DNA of 64,000 bases from Dermacoccus abyssi (lineage in GTDB: Bacteria; Actinomycetota; Actinomycetes; Actinomycetales; Dermatophilaceae), in the NCBI RefSeq assembly GCF_003515945.1, contig NZ_QWLM01000006.1:62001-126000 (forward strand), in the 5' to 3' direction. The notes below the pieces were generated by a model. The model made no database searches. It saw only the letters and a list, made by a program, of their open reading frames with translations, and was not told where the DNA came from. This document shows positions 25,571 through 35,045 of the stretch, one piece after another. How positions within the stretch are numbered: position 1 is the first letter of the stretch; the number at the start of each line of letters is the position of its first letter. The translations under genes were made by a program, and so were the position numbers.

Positions 25571-27196
25571 TCAGCCTTGTGCGCCCAACTCGTTCTTGCG
25601 GATCTTGCCCGTCGCAGTCATGGGCATCGCCTCGATGACGCGGATCTCGGGAACCTTGTAGGCAGCCAGGCGCTCAGCAGCGAACTCGCGCAGCCGGTCG
25701 GCATCGACCGCCTCGGTGACCGTGACGAACGCGACCGGGCGCTCCCCCGTCTCGTCGTCGGGCTTTGCAACGACGGCGCACGCTACGACGGCAGGATGAG
25801 CCGCCACCGCCATCTCGACCTCGGCCGGGAACACGCTCATCCCCTTGACCTTGATCATCTCCTTGTCGCGTCCGAGATAGTGCACGAAGCCCTCGTCGTC
25901 GATACGTCCGTTGTCGCCGGTGTGGAGCCATCCGTCGACGAGCTGACGCCGGGTGGCTTCCTCGTTGCGCCAGTAGCCACTCGTGACCGACGGGCTGCGG
26001 ACGATGATCTCGCCCGTCTCGCCCACGGGCACCGGTGTCTGCGTGCCGAATTCGACGACGGCGATGTCGGTTCCCGGCACGGGCAGGCCGCAGAAAACGG
26101 GCTCGGCACGCAGGTCCATGTCGTCTGCGTGCAGCCCGTAGGGGCTCGTGTCCATCGTGTGCGTCTCGGTCATGCCGTAGGCGGCCTCACGAAGCACACC
26201 GCCGTCCGGGACGGCAGCCGTCCATGAGGCACGCACCTCAGGAGTCATCTTGCGAACGAACGAGACGGCCTGCGGATCGGTGAGCGACGACAGATCGCGC
26301 GCGCCGATGTCGTCGCGCGCCATGAGTTCGAGATAGTTCTCGACCGTGCCGACCATGACCTGGACGTGGTGCTCTTCAACGGCATCGAGCACGGCGTCGG
26401 CGTTCCACCGCGACAAGAGAACGCTCGTACCGCCGAAGACGACAGGGAGCAGGATGCCGAGATCCTCCCCGGCGATCCAGAAGATCGGCAGGTAGCACAA
26501 CGCCGTGAAGTCACCGTGGGCATCGAGGCCGTTCGCCCGTGCGGTGCTCGCCGCTGTGTAGACCATGTCCCCCTGCGAGTGACAGCAACCCTTCGGCAGA
26601 CCCGTCGTGCCACCGGTGTAGTTGAGCGCCGCGAGGGCATTCCACTCCCCTGCGTCATCATCCACGCGCGGCCCATCGGTCATCCGGGACGAGCCGTCGT
26701 CGACCACCACGACCTCGCACTCGTGCTCCACCTGCGCCGCACCGTCACGCGCCGGCTTCTCGGTGACCGACGACGTCACGATGATCCGTGCCCCGCTGTC
26801 GCGCAGCTCGTGGGCCACCTCGTGGACGCTGAACATCGGGTTCACCGGCACGTGCACCGCGCCGAGACGCAACACCGCGAGGAACGTGACGACGAATTCG
26901 TGTCGGTTGCCCAGGTGCACTGCAACTCGGTCACCCTTCGTTACGCCGTGCTCCCGAAGCCACCCGGCGACACGACGATGGGCGTCGTCGAGTTCGCGGT
27001 ACGTCATCGTCGTCGGGCCGTCGACGAGGGCGACCCGATCCGGTCGCTCCCCCGCCCAGTGCTCAACGTGTGCGGGCAAGGTCACCCGACCGATCGGGTA
27101 GTCGACCTCGTCGCTCCACCCCGACCCGCGGTGGCGTGACTGCCGCGCCCTGACGTCGTCAAGGTAGGCCTCCAGTGTCATCGTGTTCTCCCCCAT
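25571..27196 (-). CDS. Acyl-CoA synthetase / AMP-binding ligase
   Basis: The 541-residue ANL enzyme has the ATP loop YTGGTTGLPKG, a core YGMTET motif, the hinge GDNGRIDDEGFVHYLGRDKEMIKVKG, and the catalytic Lys near TATGKIRKNEL at the C-terminus. It activates a carboxylic acid to its CoA thioester through an acyl-AMP; chain length and substrate are not readable. ATG 27196 is preferred to the upstream ATG because AAGGAG lies 6 nt before it. It starts 11 bp after the carboxyltransferase stop, so the two form one operon. Confidence 0.88.
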   Translation of the reverse strand: MGENTMTLEAYLDDVRARQSRHRGSGWSDEVDYPIGRVTLPAHVEHWAGERPDRVALVDGPTTMTYRELDDAHRRVAGWLREHGVTKGDRVAVHLGNRHEFVVTFLAVLRLGAVHVPVNPMFSVHEVAHELRDSGARIIVTSSVTEKPARDGAAQVEHECEVVVVDDGSSRMTDGPRVDDDAGEWNALAALNYTGGTTGLPKGCCHSQGDMVYTAASTARANGLDAHGDFTALCYLPIFWIAGEDLGILLPVVFGGTSVLLSRWNADAVLDAVEEHHVQVMVGTVENYLELMARDDIGARDLSSLTDPQAVSFVRKMTPEVRASWTAAVPDGGVLREAAYGMTETHTMDTSPYGLHADDMDLRAEPVFCGLPVPGTDIAVVEFGTQTPVPVGETGEIIVRSPSVTSGYWRNEEATRRQLVDGWLHTGDNGRIDDEGFVHYLGRDKEMIKVKGMSVFPAEVEMAVAAHPAVVACAVVAKPDDETGERPVAFVTVTEAVDADRLREFAAERLAAYKVPEIRVIEAMPMTATGKIRKNELGAQG

Positions 27197-27207
27197 GTTG
27201 TGCTCCT

Positions 27208-28758
27208 TCACCAGGTGTCGATGTACGGCCGTGTCGAGCGCTCGCCCGGGAATCCGCCGATGAGCTGAGAAATGCGCTCACGGGTCTCGGCGGGGTGGAT
27301 GATCTCGTCGATCTCGTCGAGGCGTGCCGCGTTGAGCGCCTTGCCCTGCTCGTACTGCTGCGCGACGAGTTCCTCGAACCGCTCCTCACGAGCCGCAGGG
27401 TCTTCTATGGCGCCCAGTTCCTTGGCGAAGCCGAGCCGCACCGCTCCTTCGAGTCCCATGGCGCCTATCTCCGCCGTCGGCCAGGCGAGCGTGGCCGACG
27501 TTCGCCGGAAGCCCCCGCACGCCATCGCCATCGCGCCGAGGCCGTAGCCCTTGCGGGTGATGACGACGATCGTCGGCACCGTGAGGCGCGCACCTGCGAC
27601 GAACATCCGGCTCACGTGCCGTACCGTTCCCTCGCGCTCGGCGTCGGGGCCAACCATGAATCCCGGTGTGTCGCAGAGGGAGACAAGCGGGATGCCGTAG
27701 CCCTCGCACAACTGCATGAAGCGCGCGAACTTGTCGCCGGCCGCCGCGTCGATGGCCCCGCCGAGCACACCGCAGTCGTTGGCCATGACGGCACAGGTGC
27801 GTCCGCCGATCTGGACGAGCGCGGTGACAGCATTCGGCGCGAACTCGGGCCGCAATTCGAGGACGAAGCCGTCGTCGGCGAGCGTCTCGATGGCCGTGCG
27901 GATGTCGTAGACAAGCTTGCGGCGCTGGGGCACGAGCGTCGTCAGCACGTGTTGGTCGGGCGCCTCGCCCGTGCCAGGGAGTCCGGAGAGCAACCAGAGG
28001 TAGTCGCGCGCCGCTTCGACGGCCTGCGCGTCATCGTCGACGACAAGGTCGACGACACCGTTCGGCGCCTGGACGCTCATCGGCCCGACCTCGTCTGCCG
28101 CCACGCGGCCCAGTCCGCCACCCTCGATCATCGCGGGGCCCGCCATACCGATCGAGCTGTCGGCCGTCGCGATGATGATGTCGCACGTGCCCGCCATGGC
28201 CGCGTTGCCGGCAAAGCAGCGGCCGGTGACGACGGCGACCGTCGGGACGAGGCCGTTGAGCGCACCGAGCACCGCGAAGGTGCCGAGGTCGAGGCCCGTG
28301 GCGCTGACGAGCATCGCGTCGACGTCACCGGGACGCCCGCCGCCGCCCTCGGCGAAGAGCACGACCGGCAGTCGGCGCTCGCGCGCGACCTCGAGTGCGC
28401 GGTCGGTCTTCTTGTGGTTGAAGTACCCCTGCGTTCCGGCGAGAACGGTGTAGTCGTACCCGAGCACGACGCAGGTCAGCTCACCGCCGTCGACCGGTAC
28501 CCGCGCCACACCCGTCACCATGCCGTCGGCGGGCGTCGACGCCTTGAGGTCGTCGAGGTCGCGGCGTGAGCGTTGAGCGGCGATCGTCGCCGAGCCGTAC
28601 TCGTGGAACGTTCCGGCGCCCACGAAATCTCGAATGTTCTCGCGCACCGAGCGGTGGCCGGTGGCGGCGCGCTTGGCCATGGCCCCGGGGCGGGCCCCAT
28701 CGGCGATCCGGGCGCGGTGCTCGTCGAGTTCAGCGGCGAGCGGGTTCTTCTCGGGCAC
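27208..28758 (-). CDS. Acyl-CoA carboxylase carboxyltransferase (beta) subunit-like protein
   Basis: The 516-residue protein has the two-crotonase-domain carboxyltransferase fold: GCN5-independent segments such as GRCFAGNAAMAGTCDIIIA, GGLGRVAADEVGPMS, DTPGFMVGPDAEREG, and TRKGYGLGAMAM. These bind acyl-CoA and carboxybiotin in propionyl/acetyl-CoA carboxylases. No biotin carboxylase or carrier gene is adjacent, so its partner is elsewhere or its reaction differs. GTG 28758 is used because GGAAGGGG lies just before it. It is in an operon with the acyl-CoA synthetase. Confidence 0.84.
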   Translation of the reverse strand: MPEKNPLAAELDEHRARIADGARPGAMAKRAATGHRSVRENIRDFVGAGTFHEYGSATIAAQRSRRDLDDLKASTPADGMVTGVARVPVDGGELTCVVLGYDYTVLAGTQGYFNHKKTDRALEVARERRLPVVLFAEGGGGRPGDVDAMLVSATGLDLGTFAVLGALNGLVPTVAVVTGRCFAGNAAMAGTCDIIIATADSSIGMAGPAMIEGGGLGRVAADEVGPMSVQAPNGVVDLVVDDDAQAVEAARDYLWLLSGLPGTGEAPDQHVLTTLVPQRRKLVYDIRTAIETLADDGFVLELRPEFAPNAVTALVQIGGRTCAVMANDCGVLGGAIDAAAGDKFARFMQLCEGYGIPLVSLCDTPGFMVGPDAEREGTVRHVSRMFVAGARLTVPTIVVITRKGYGLGAMAMACGGFRRTSATLAWPTAEIGAMGLEGAVRLGFAKELGAIEDPAAREERFEELVAQQYEQGKALNAARLDEIDEIIHPAETRERISQLIGGFPGERSTRPYIDTW

Positions 28759-28772
28759 ACCGTCCCCTTCCA

Positions 28773-28792
28773 CGTGTGTCACGTCACACACG
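28773..28792. promoter_or_regulatory. Palindrome upstream of the carboxyltransferase operon
   Basis: CGTGTG and CACACG arms flank an 8-nt centre (TCACGTCA), 15-35 bp upstream of the GTG start. It resembles an operator, but the regulator is unknown. Confidence 0.35.
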
Positions 28793-28895
28793 CTAAAGGC
28801 TGAGCCATCCCCTCCACGTCGATCGCGAACAGCCGATTTTGTCGACGTTCGGCGTCACATACGACGCGCAACGTCTACAGAATCAGACATCGTCG

Positions 28896-29462
28896 TCAGG
28901 CGAAGGCGGCGCACAGGGACGCCGCTCCGGCGCGCCCCTCGTCGATCGCCTTCTCGTACGGCTCGCGCAGCATGAGCGCCATGGTTCCCGCGTACGTCAC
29001 CATGAGGGCAGACGCCAACGCTTCGGCTCGTTCACCGGCAATCGGTGTGGCCGTCTCGAGCAGCCGGTCACGCAACAGCGCCGTCTCGAGGTCGAGGATC
29101 TCCCGCAGTTCCGGCGCCGGGTCGGGGAACGCCGCAGCCGTACCCGTGAAAGCGCACCAGCGCTCCGTCATCCGCTCGGACTGGTAGGTGCGCAACGCGT
29201 TCCACAGCGCGAGCACGCGCCCTGCGTCGTCCGGGGCTGCGGCGATCTCGTCGTCCCAGACCTGCTTCCACACCTCGTACCGACGATGCAGAGCCGCCGC
29301 GATGAGGCCTTCCTTGTTCCCGAAGTGCGAGTAGAGGCTGGGCGGCGACGCCCCCGCGGCCTTGAGGATCGTGTCGACGGGCGTGGCGAAGGCACCCTCG
29401 ACGAACAACAGCGCGTCGGCAGCGTCGAGCAGGCGCTCGCGAACGGGTTTGCGGGGTTCCAC
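28896..29462 (-). CDS. TetR-family transcriptional regulator
   Basis: The 188-residue protein begins with a TetR N-terminal HTH (RERLLDAADALLFVEGAFATPVDTILKAAGASPPSLYSHFGNKEGLI) and a ligand-binding C-terminal helical domain. It starts at GTG 29462 and is divergent from the betB-betA-betT operon. Two AACG-N2-CGTT palindromes lie in the shared 74-bp promoter gap, so it probably autoregulates and controls bet genes, or the neighbouring carboxyltransferase/acyl-CoA synthetase operon. The ligand is unknown; BetI-like choline sensing is possible. Confidence 0.88.
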   Translation of the reverse strand: MEPRKPVRERLLDAADALLFVEGAFATPVDTILKAAGASPPSLYSHFGNKEGLIAAALHRRYEVWKQVWDDEIAAAPDDAGRVLALWNALRTYQSERMTERWCAFTGTAAAFPDPAPELREILDLETALLRDRLLETATPIAGERAEALASALMVTYAGTMALMLREPYEKAIDEGRAGAASLCAAFA

Positions 29463-29473
29463 GGCGCCAGAAT

Positions 29474-29509
29474 ATAACGTGCGTTATCGTTGGTCTAGAA
29501 CGAGCGTTC
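29474..29509. promoter_or_regulatory. Paired TetR-type operators between tetR and betB
   Basis: ATAACG-TG-CGTTAT (29474-29487) and GAACG-AG-CGTTC (29498-29509) share the core AACG-N2-CGTT, with centres 23 bp apart, about two helical turns. They lie in the 74-bp gap between the divergent tetR and betB starts. Confidence 0.65.
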
Positions 29510-29536
29510 ATCACGACGATCAGTGAAGGAGTGACC

Positions 29537-31030
29537 GTGCCCAGCATTTACATCGACGGCGCGTGGGTCGAGGCCGCATCCGGCGAGACCCGTGAGATCA
29601 CCTGCCCCGCCGACGGATCCCACGTCATCACGGTGAGCGAAGGCGCCGAGGCGGACGCGCAGAAGGCCATCGCGGCCGCCCGCCGCACGTTCGACGACGG
29701 CGCCTGGTCCGCGACGCCCGCCAAGGAGCGCGGCGCCATTCTCGACAAGCTCGCCGACCTGCTCGAGCGCGACAAGGACAAGGTCGCCCGCGTCGAGTCG
29801 CAGGACACCGGCAAGCGCTTCGTCGAGTCCCAGTACGACATGGACGACATCATCGGCGTCTTCCGTCACTTCGCCGCTCTGGCCGACAAGGAGGCCGGCC
29901 GCGTCGTCGACACCGGCATGCCCAACGTCGCGAGCCGCGTCGTCACCGAACCGGTCGGCGTCTGCTCACTCATCACGCCGTGGAACTACCCCCTGCTGCA
30001 GACGGCCTGGAAGATCGCCCCGGCCATCGCTGCCGGCAACACCTTCGTCCTCAAGCCCGCCGAGCTGACGCCGCAGAGCTCGATGTGGCTCATGGACGCC
30101 CTCGCCGAGGCGGGCCTCCCCGCGGGCGTCGCGAACCTCGTCACCGGCCCCGGCGCCACGGTCGGATCCGAGATGACGACGAACGAGGACGTCGACCTCG
30201 TCAGCTTCACCGGCGGCCTCGTCACCGGCCGCGCGATCATGGCAGCGGCCGCACCGACCGTCAAGAAGATCGCCCTCGAACTCGGCGGCAAGAACCCCAA
30301 CGTCCTGTTCGCCGACGCCGACATCCCGGCCGCCATCGACAACGCCCTGACGGCAGTCTTCCTCGACTCCGGCCAGGTCTGCTCGGCCGGCACGCGCCTC
30401 GTCGTCGAGGAGTCCATCCACGACGAGGTGGTCACCGAACTCATGCGCCGCGCCGAACTCATCCGTCTCGGCGGCCCGTTCGACGACAACGCCGAGACCG
30501 GCCCGCTCATCAGCGAAGCCCACCTCGAGAAGGTCGACACCTACGTCAAGGAAGCCATCGAGGACGGCGCGAAGCTGCTCACCGGCGGCAAGCGCGGCGA
30601 GGGCGAGCTCGCGAAGGGCTCCTACTACCTGCCGACGATCCTCGACGGTTGCGACAGCTCGATGCGCTGCGTCCACGACGAGTCCTTCGGCCCCGTGCTC
30701 ACCGTCGAGACGTTCTCCGGCGACGACGCCAAGTCCGCCGAGGACGCCGCCGTCGCCATCGCGAACGACACGATCTACGGCCTGGCCGGCGCAGTCTGGA
30801 CGCAGAACGCCGGGCGCGCCGAGCGCATGGCGCGCCGCCTGCGTCACGGAACCGTGTGGATCAACGACTACCACCCCTACGTGCCGCAGGCCGAGTGGGG
30901 CGGCATGAAGCAGAGCGGTATCGGCCGCGAGCTCGGCGAGCACGGACTCGGCGAGTACCTCGAGACCAAGCACATCTGGCACAACATCGACCCCGCACCG
31001 GCCGACTGGTTCAGCGGCCGCGAGGGCTGA
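29537..31030 (+). CDS. betB: Betaine-aldehyde dehydrogenase-like aldehyde dehydrogenase
   Basis: The 497-residue ALDH has the full motif set: TPWNYPLLQTAWKIAPA, FTGGLVTGR, ALELGGKNPN with the general-base Glu, and the catalytic Cys in SGQVCSAGTR. NAD-dependent oxidation of betaine aldehyde to glycine betaine is inferred from the downstream choline dehydrogenase and BCCT transporter genes; sequence alone would allow other aldehydes. GTG 29537 is used because AAGGAG (29526-29531) lies 5 nt before it; a GTG at 29531 overlaps that site. Confidence 0.88.
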   Translation: MPSIYIDGAWVEAASGETREITCPADGSHVITVSEGAEADAQKAIAAARRTFDDGAWSATPAKERGAILDKLADLLERDKDKVARVESQDTGKRFVESQYDMDDIIGVFRHFAALADKEAGRVVDTGMPNVASRVVTEPVGVCSLITPWNYPLLQTAWKIAPAIAAGNTFVLKPAELTPQSSMWLMDALAEAGLPAGVANLVTGPGATVGSEMTTNEDVDLVSFTGGLVTGRAIMAAAAPTVKKIALELGGKNPNVLFADADIPAAIDNALTAVFLDSGQVCSAGTRLVVEESIHDEVVTELMRRAELIRLGGPFDDNAETGPLISEAHLEKVDTYVKEAIEDGAKLLTGGKRGEGELAKGSYYLPTILDGCDSSMRCVHDESFGPVLTVETFSGDDAKSAEDAAVAIANDTIYGLAGAVWTQNAGRAERMARRLRHGTVWINDYHPYVPQAEWGGMKQSGIGRELGEHGLGEYLETKHIWHNIDPAPADWFSGREG

Positions 31031-31090
31031 CCTGCCGCGCCCGCCCCGGGCCGAGCAGCACACATATCGCACCCGGTGAGGTTCGCCCCG

Positions 31091-31150
31091 TCGAACCAAC
31101 CATCCGCTTTCAGGTCTTCGAACGAACTCTGTGGGGCAGGGTTTGTTCGA
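31091..31150. repeat. TCGAACNAAC repeats in the betB-betA gap
   Basis: TCGAACCAAC (31091-31100) and TCGAACGAAC (31118-31127) are direct copies, and GTTTGTTCGA (31141-31150) is an inverted copy. They lie 37-96 bp upstream of the betA start and could bind a regulator of betA. Confidence 0.45.
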
Positions 31151-31186
31151 GGACGACCATGTGAGAACACAAGGAGATTCATCTCG

Positions 31187-32929
31187 ATGAAGAAGCGTTA
31201 CGACTACGTCATCGTCGGTGGCGGCTCGGCCGGCTCCGCGCTGGCCAACCGCCTCTCGGCCGACTCGAACACGAGCGTTCTCGTGCTCGAGGCCGGGCGC
31301 GCCGACTTCAAGATCGACCCGCTCATCCACATGCCCGCCGCGCTCATGTTCCCCAGCGGCAACCCGCTCTACGACTGGCGTTACGAGAGCGAGCCGGAGC
31401 CCTTCATGGGTGGTCGGCGTGTCGCGCACACCCGCGGCAAGGTGCTCGGTGGCTCCAGCTCGATCAACGGCATGATCTTCCAGCGCGGCAACCGAGGCGA
31501 CTACGACAAGTGGGCCACGTTCGCCGGCATGGAGGACTGGGACTACGCCCACTGCCTGCCCTACTTCAAGCGCATGGAGACGACGCTCGCGGGCGCCGAC
31601 GCCTGGCGTGGCGGTTCCGGTCCCCTCACGCTCGAGCGCGGCCCGGCTACCTCTCCCCTGTTCCAGGCCTTCTTCGAGGCCACCCAGCAGGCCGGCTACG
31701 CCCCGACGGATGACGTCAACGGCTACCGCCAGGAGGGCTTCGCACCCTTCGACCACACGACGAAGAACGGCTCGCGCATGAGCGCGTCCCGCTCCTACCT
31801 GTGGCCGGTCAAGAACCGCAAGAATCTCGACATCGCGACGCTCGCCTTCGTCACGAACTTGCGCTGGGACGGCAACCGCGTCACGGGCGTCGACTTCGTG
31901 CGCGGCGGTCGCCGCAAGCACTCCGTCGAAGCCGGCGAGGTCATCCTGTGTGGTGGCGCGTTCAACACGCCGCAGCTGCTGCAGCTCTCGGGTGTCGGCA
32001 ACCCCGAGGTCCTCGCGGCCGCGGGCGTCGAGACCCGCGTCGACCTGCCGGGCGTCGGCGAGAACCTCCAGGACCACCTCGAGGTCTACCTCCAGCACGA
32101 GTCGGTGCAGCCGGTTTCCATCCAGCCCTGGCTCAAGAAGTGGAAGGCACCCTACATCGGCGCGCAGTGGCTCTTCGCCAACACCGGTGTCGGCGCCTCG
32201 AACCACTTCGAGGCGGGCGGCTTCATCCGTACGAACGAAGAGGTTCAGTACCCGAACCTCATGTTCCACTTCCTGCCGGTCGCAGTGCGTTACGACGGCA
32301 CGGGCGGCGGTCACGAGCACGGCTACCAGGTGCACATCGGCCCGATGAACTCCGACGTGCGCGGCCACGTACGCATCACGAGCAACGACCCGAAGAAGCA
32401 CCCGAGCATCCTGTTCAACTACCTGTCGACCGAGCGCGACCGCCGCGAGTGGGTCGAGGTCGTGCGCGCCGCGCGCCACATCCTCAGCCAGCCCGCGTTC
32501 TCGCCGTTCGACGGTGGCGAGATCTCCCCCGGAAGCGCCGTCCAGACGGACGAGGAGATCATCGACTGGATCGCGAAGGACGCCGAGACGGCCCTGCACC
32601 CCTCGTGCTCGGCCAAGATGGGCACCGACGAGATGTCCGTCGTCGACCCGAACTCGATGCGCGTGCACGGCACCGAGGGCCTGCGGGTCGCCGACGCGTC
32701 GGTCTTCCCGAGCATCACGAACGGCAACATCTACGCGCCGGTCATGATGGTGGCCGAGCGTGCCGCCGACCTCATCGCAGGCAACACGATGCTCGCTCCG
32801 GAGAACCCGCCCACCTACCGCGCCAAGGCCGGTATGCCGCTCTACCCCGAGGGCGACCCGCGCAATGACGCCTGGGACGCCAAGAGCGAGATCCCGAGCG
32901 CTGCCGCCATCGTGGGAGAGCCGCGATGA
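31187..32929 (+). CDS. betA: Choline dehydrogenase (GMC oxidoreductase)
   Basis: The 580-residue flavoprotein shows the N-terminal FAD motif [15 protein letters not shown], the GMC signatures [15 protein letters not shown] and [16 protein letters not shown], and the catalytic His in HPSCSAKMG. It oxidises choline to betaine aldehyde at the membrane. It lies after betB and its stop overlaps the betT start by 4 bp (ATGA), giving a betB-betA-betT unit. An AAGGAG precedes ATG 31187. The C-terminal [10 protein letters not shown] segment resembles other actinobacterial choline dehydrogenases. Confidence 0.92.
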   Translation: MKKRYDYVIVGGGSAGSALANRLSADSNTSVLVLEAGRADFKIDPLIHMPAALMFPSGNPLYDWRYESEPEPFMGGRRVAHTRGKVLGGSSSINGMIFQRGNRGDYDKWATFAGMEDWDYAHCLPYFKRMETTLAGADAWRGGSGPLTLERGPATSPLFQAFFEATQQAGYAPTDDVNGYRQEGFAPFDHTTKNGSRMSASRSYLWPVKNRKNLDIATLAFVTNLRWDGNRVTGVDFVRGGRRKHSVEAGEVILCGGAFNTPQLLQLSGVGNPEVLAAAGVETRVDLPGVGENLQDHLEVYLQHESVQPVSIQPWLKKWKAPYIGAQWLFANTGVGASNHFEAGGFIRTNEEVQYPNLMFHFLPVAVRYDGTGGGHEHGYQVHIGPMNSDVRGHVRITSNDPKKHPSILFNYLSTERDRREWVEVVRAARHILSQPAFSPFDGGEISPGSAVQTDEEIIDWIAKDAETALHPSCSAKMGTDEMSVVDPNSMRVHGTEGLRVADASVFPSITNGNIYAPVMMVAERAADLIAGNTMLAPENPPTYRAKAGMPLYPEGDPRNDAWDAKSEIPSAAAIVGEPR

Positions 32930-34962
32930 GCTCGGTGACGCCCGCCCCCGACGCCGAGGTCGAAACACCCGGCGAAGCCCGGATCAAGCCTGTCGTCCTG
33001 TGGACCACGGCCGTGTTCATCGCGGTCGTGGCCGGGTGGGCCCTCATCGACCCGAAGGGGGCCGAGAGCCAGCTCGGCACGGTCGTCGAGTGGATGGGTG
33101 GCTGGTTCGGCTGGTTCTACATCGCCCTGGCGACGATCGTCCTGTTCTTCGTCGTGTACCTGGCGCTGCGCTTCGGTCGCATCCGTCTCGGGCACGACCA
33201 CGACCGTCCCGAGTACTCGACGTTCGCCTGGGCGAGCATGCTGTTCGCCGCCGGCATCGGCACGGACCTCATGTTCTTCGCCGTCGCCGAACCTGCGTCG
33301 CAGTACCTCGCACCGCCGCAGGGCAAGGGCGAAACGCTCGACGCCGCGCGTGAGGGCACCGTGTGGACCCTGTTCCACTACGGCATCACCGGCTGGGGCA
33401 TGTACACGCTCATGGGTATCGCCCTCGGCTACTTCGCCCACCGCAAGGGCCTGCCGCTCGCGGTGCGTTCGGCGCTCTACCCGCTGTTCGGCAAGCGCAT
33501 CAACGGCGGCATCGGCAACGCGGTCGACATCGCCACGGTGCTCGGCACGATCTTCGGTGTGGCGACCAGCCTCGGCATCGGCGTCGTCATGCTCAACGTC
33601 GGTCTCGACCTGCTGTTCGGCATCGACCAGGGCGTGCCCGCGCAGATCGGTCTCGTCGTCGTCGCCGTCGTCACCGCGACGATCTCCGCGACGTCGGGCA
33701 TCGACAAGGGCATCCGCATCCTCAGCCAGCTCAACGTCATCCTCGCGCTGTTCCTCGCGGGTTGGGTGCTCGTCTTCGGCGACACCCGCTTCCTCCTGCG
33801 CGCGGCGACGATGAACGTCGGTGACTTCGTCAACCTCTTCCCGGGCATGACGCTCGACACGATGGCGTACGACTACCCGGGCGAGTGGATGAACCTGTGG
33901 ACCCTGTTCTTCTGGGCCTGGTGGATCGCCTGGGCAAGCTTCGTCGGCATGTTCCTGGCCCGCATCTCGAAGGGCCGCACGATCGGCCAGTTCGTCGTGG
34001 GCACGCTGACGATCCCGTTCCTCTACATCGTCATGTGGGTGACGATGTTCGGTAACACCGCGATCAAGCGGATCATGGACGGTGACAAGGCCTTCGGCGA
34101 CGCCGCGATCAACACGCCGGAATCCGGTTTCTACCAGCTGCTCCAGCAGTTCCCGGCGGCAACGTTCATCATCGGTCTGGCCACGTTCGTCGGCCTGCTG
34201 TTCTACGTGACGTCCGCCGACTCCGGCGCCCTCGTCATGGCGAACCTCAGCTCCGACCTGCCGGACGCCGAGACCGACGCCAAGCCGTGGGTGCGTGTCC
34301 TGTGGGCCGCCGCGACCGGCGTGCTGACCATCGCGATGCTCATCGTCGGCGGTATCACCGCGCTGCAGTACGCGACGATCGTCATGGGTCTGCCGTTCGC
34401 CTTCGTCATGATCCTCGTGATGATCGGTATCCACCGTGCGCTGACCGGCGAACAGCGGCACGCCAGCGCGATGCTGGACTCGCTGCGCTCGGGCACGATC
34501 GGTGCGCCGCCGACCGCGAACGGCTCGTGGAAGAACCGCCTCGCGCGTCAGTTCGGCAGTGTGTCTGCGAAGGCCACGGAGGAACGCATGGACGAGGTCG
34601 TCGTCCCGGCTCTCGAGGAGGTCGTCGCCGAACTGCGTGAGCGAGGCGTCAACGCCGAGCTCGAGCACCTGGCGCAGCCGACCAAGCAGCTGCGCCGTTC
34701 GGTGACCCTCACCGTGCACGCGGCCGACCCGCGCGCCGAGGACTTCCACTACACGAGCCAGATCCGCAGCATCAAGGTCGCGTCCTACGGCGCGCGCATG
34801 ATCGAGGCGGACGACATCTCGTGCCAGCTCGAGGTCGTTGTCCCCGGCGGTGGCGCGTACGACGTGCTCACCTACTCCAAGGAAGAGATCGCGCACGACG
34901 TGCTCGACCACTACACGTGGTGGCTGAACACGAACGCCACGGTCGCCCAGGAAACCGAGTGA
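32926..34962 (+). CDS. betT: BCCT-family choline transporter
   Basis: The 678-residue protein has 12 predicted membrane helices and the BCCT signature region ([25 protein letters not shown], GxNTAIK). A soluble C-terminal domain of about 150 residues resembles BetT/BetP osmosensing tails. It should import choline with Na+ or H+ for oxidation by BetA and BetB, which precede it. The start overlaps the betA stop, so translation is coupled. A perfect hairpin terminator ends the operon. Confidence 0.9.
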   Translation: MSSVTPAPDAEVETPGEARIKPVVLWTTAVFIAVVAGWALIDPKGAESQLGTVVEWMGGWFGWFYIALATIVLFFVVYLALRFGRIRLGHDHDRPEYSTFAWASMLFAAGIGTDLMFFAVAEPASQYLAPPQGKGETLDAAREGTVWTLFHYGITGWGMYTLMGIALGYFAHRKGLPLAVRSALYPLFGKRINGGIGNAVDIATVLGTIFGVATSLGIGVVMLNVGLDLLFGIDQGVPAQIGLVVVAVVTATISATSGIDKGIRILSQLNVILALFLAGWVLVFGDTRFLLRAATMNVGDFVNLFPGMTLDTMAYDYPGEWMNLWTLFFWAWWIAWASFVGMFLARISKGRTIGQFVVGTLTIPFLYIVMWVTMFGNTAIKRIMDGDKAFGDAAINTPESGFYQLLQQFPAATFIIGLATFVGLLFYVTSADSGALVMANLSSDLPDAETDAKPWVRVLWAAATGVLTIAMLIVGGITALQYATIVMGLPFAFVMILVMIGIHRALTGEQRHASAMLDSLRSGTIGAPPTANGSWKNRLARQFGSVSAKATEERMDEVVVPALEEVVAELRERGVNAELEHLAQPTKQLRRSVTLTVHAADPRAEDFHYTSQIRSIKVASYGARMIEADDISCQLEVVVPGGGAYDVLTYSKEEIAHDVLDHYTWWLNTNATVAQETE

Positions 34963-34981
34963 CCATCGGCTGACGCACGAA

Positions 34982-35018
34982 GGCGGCGGGTACCGGATCT
35001 GATCCGGTACCCGCCGCC
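34982..35018. terminator. Bidirectional terminator between betT and hemQ
   Basis: GGCGGCGGGTACCGGATC pairs perfectly with its complement (arms 34982-34999 and 35001-35018), extending into flanking A/T-rich ends. It lies between the convergent betT and hemQ genes. Confidence 0.9.
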
Positions 35019-35045
35019 TTTGTCGTGCTGAACAGGCTCGGCGGG

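Noticed and set aside
29966-32968. A 1000-codon open frame antisense to betB and betA
   Set aside because: It mirrors two well-supported dehydrogenases on the other strand. GC-rich codon bias removes stops from antisense frames; composition is Val/Arg/Asp-rich with no domain.
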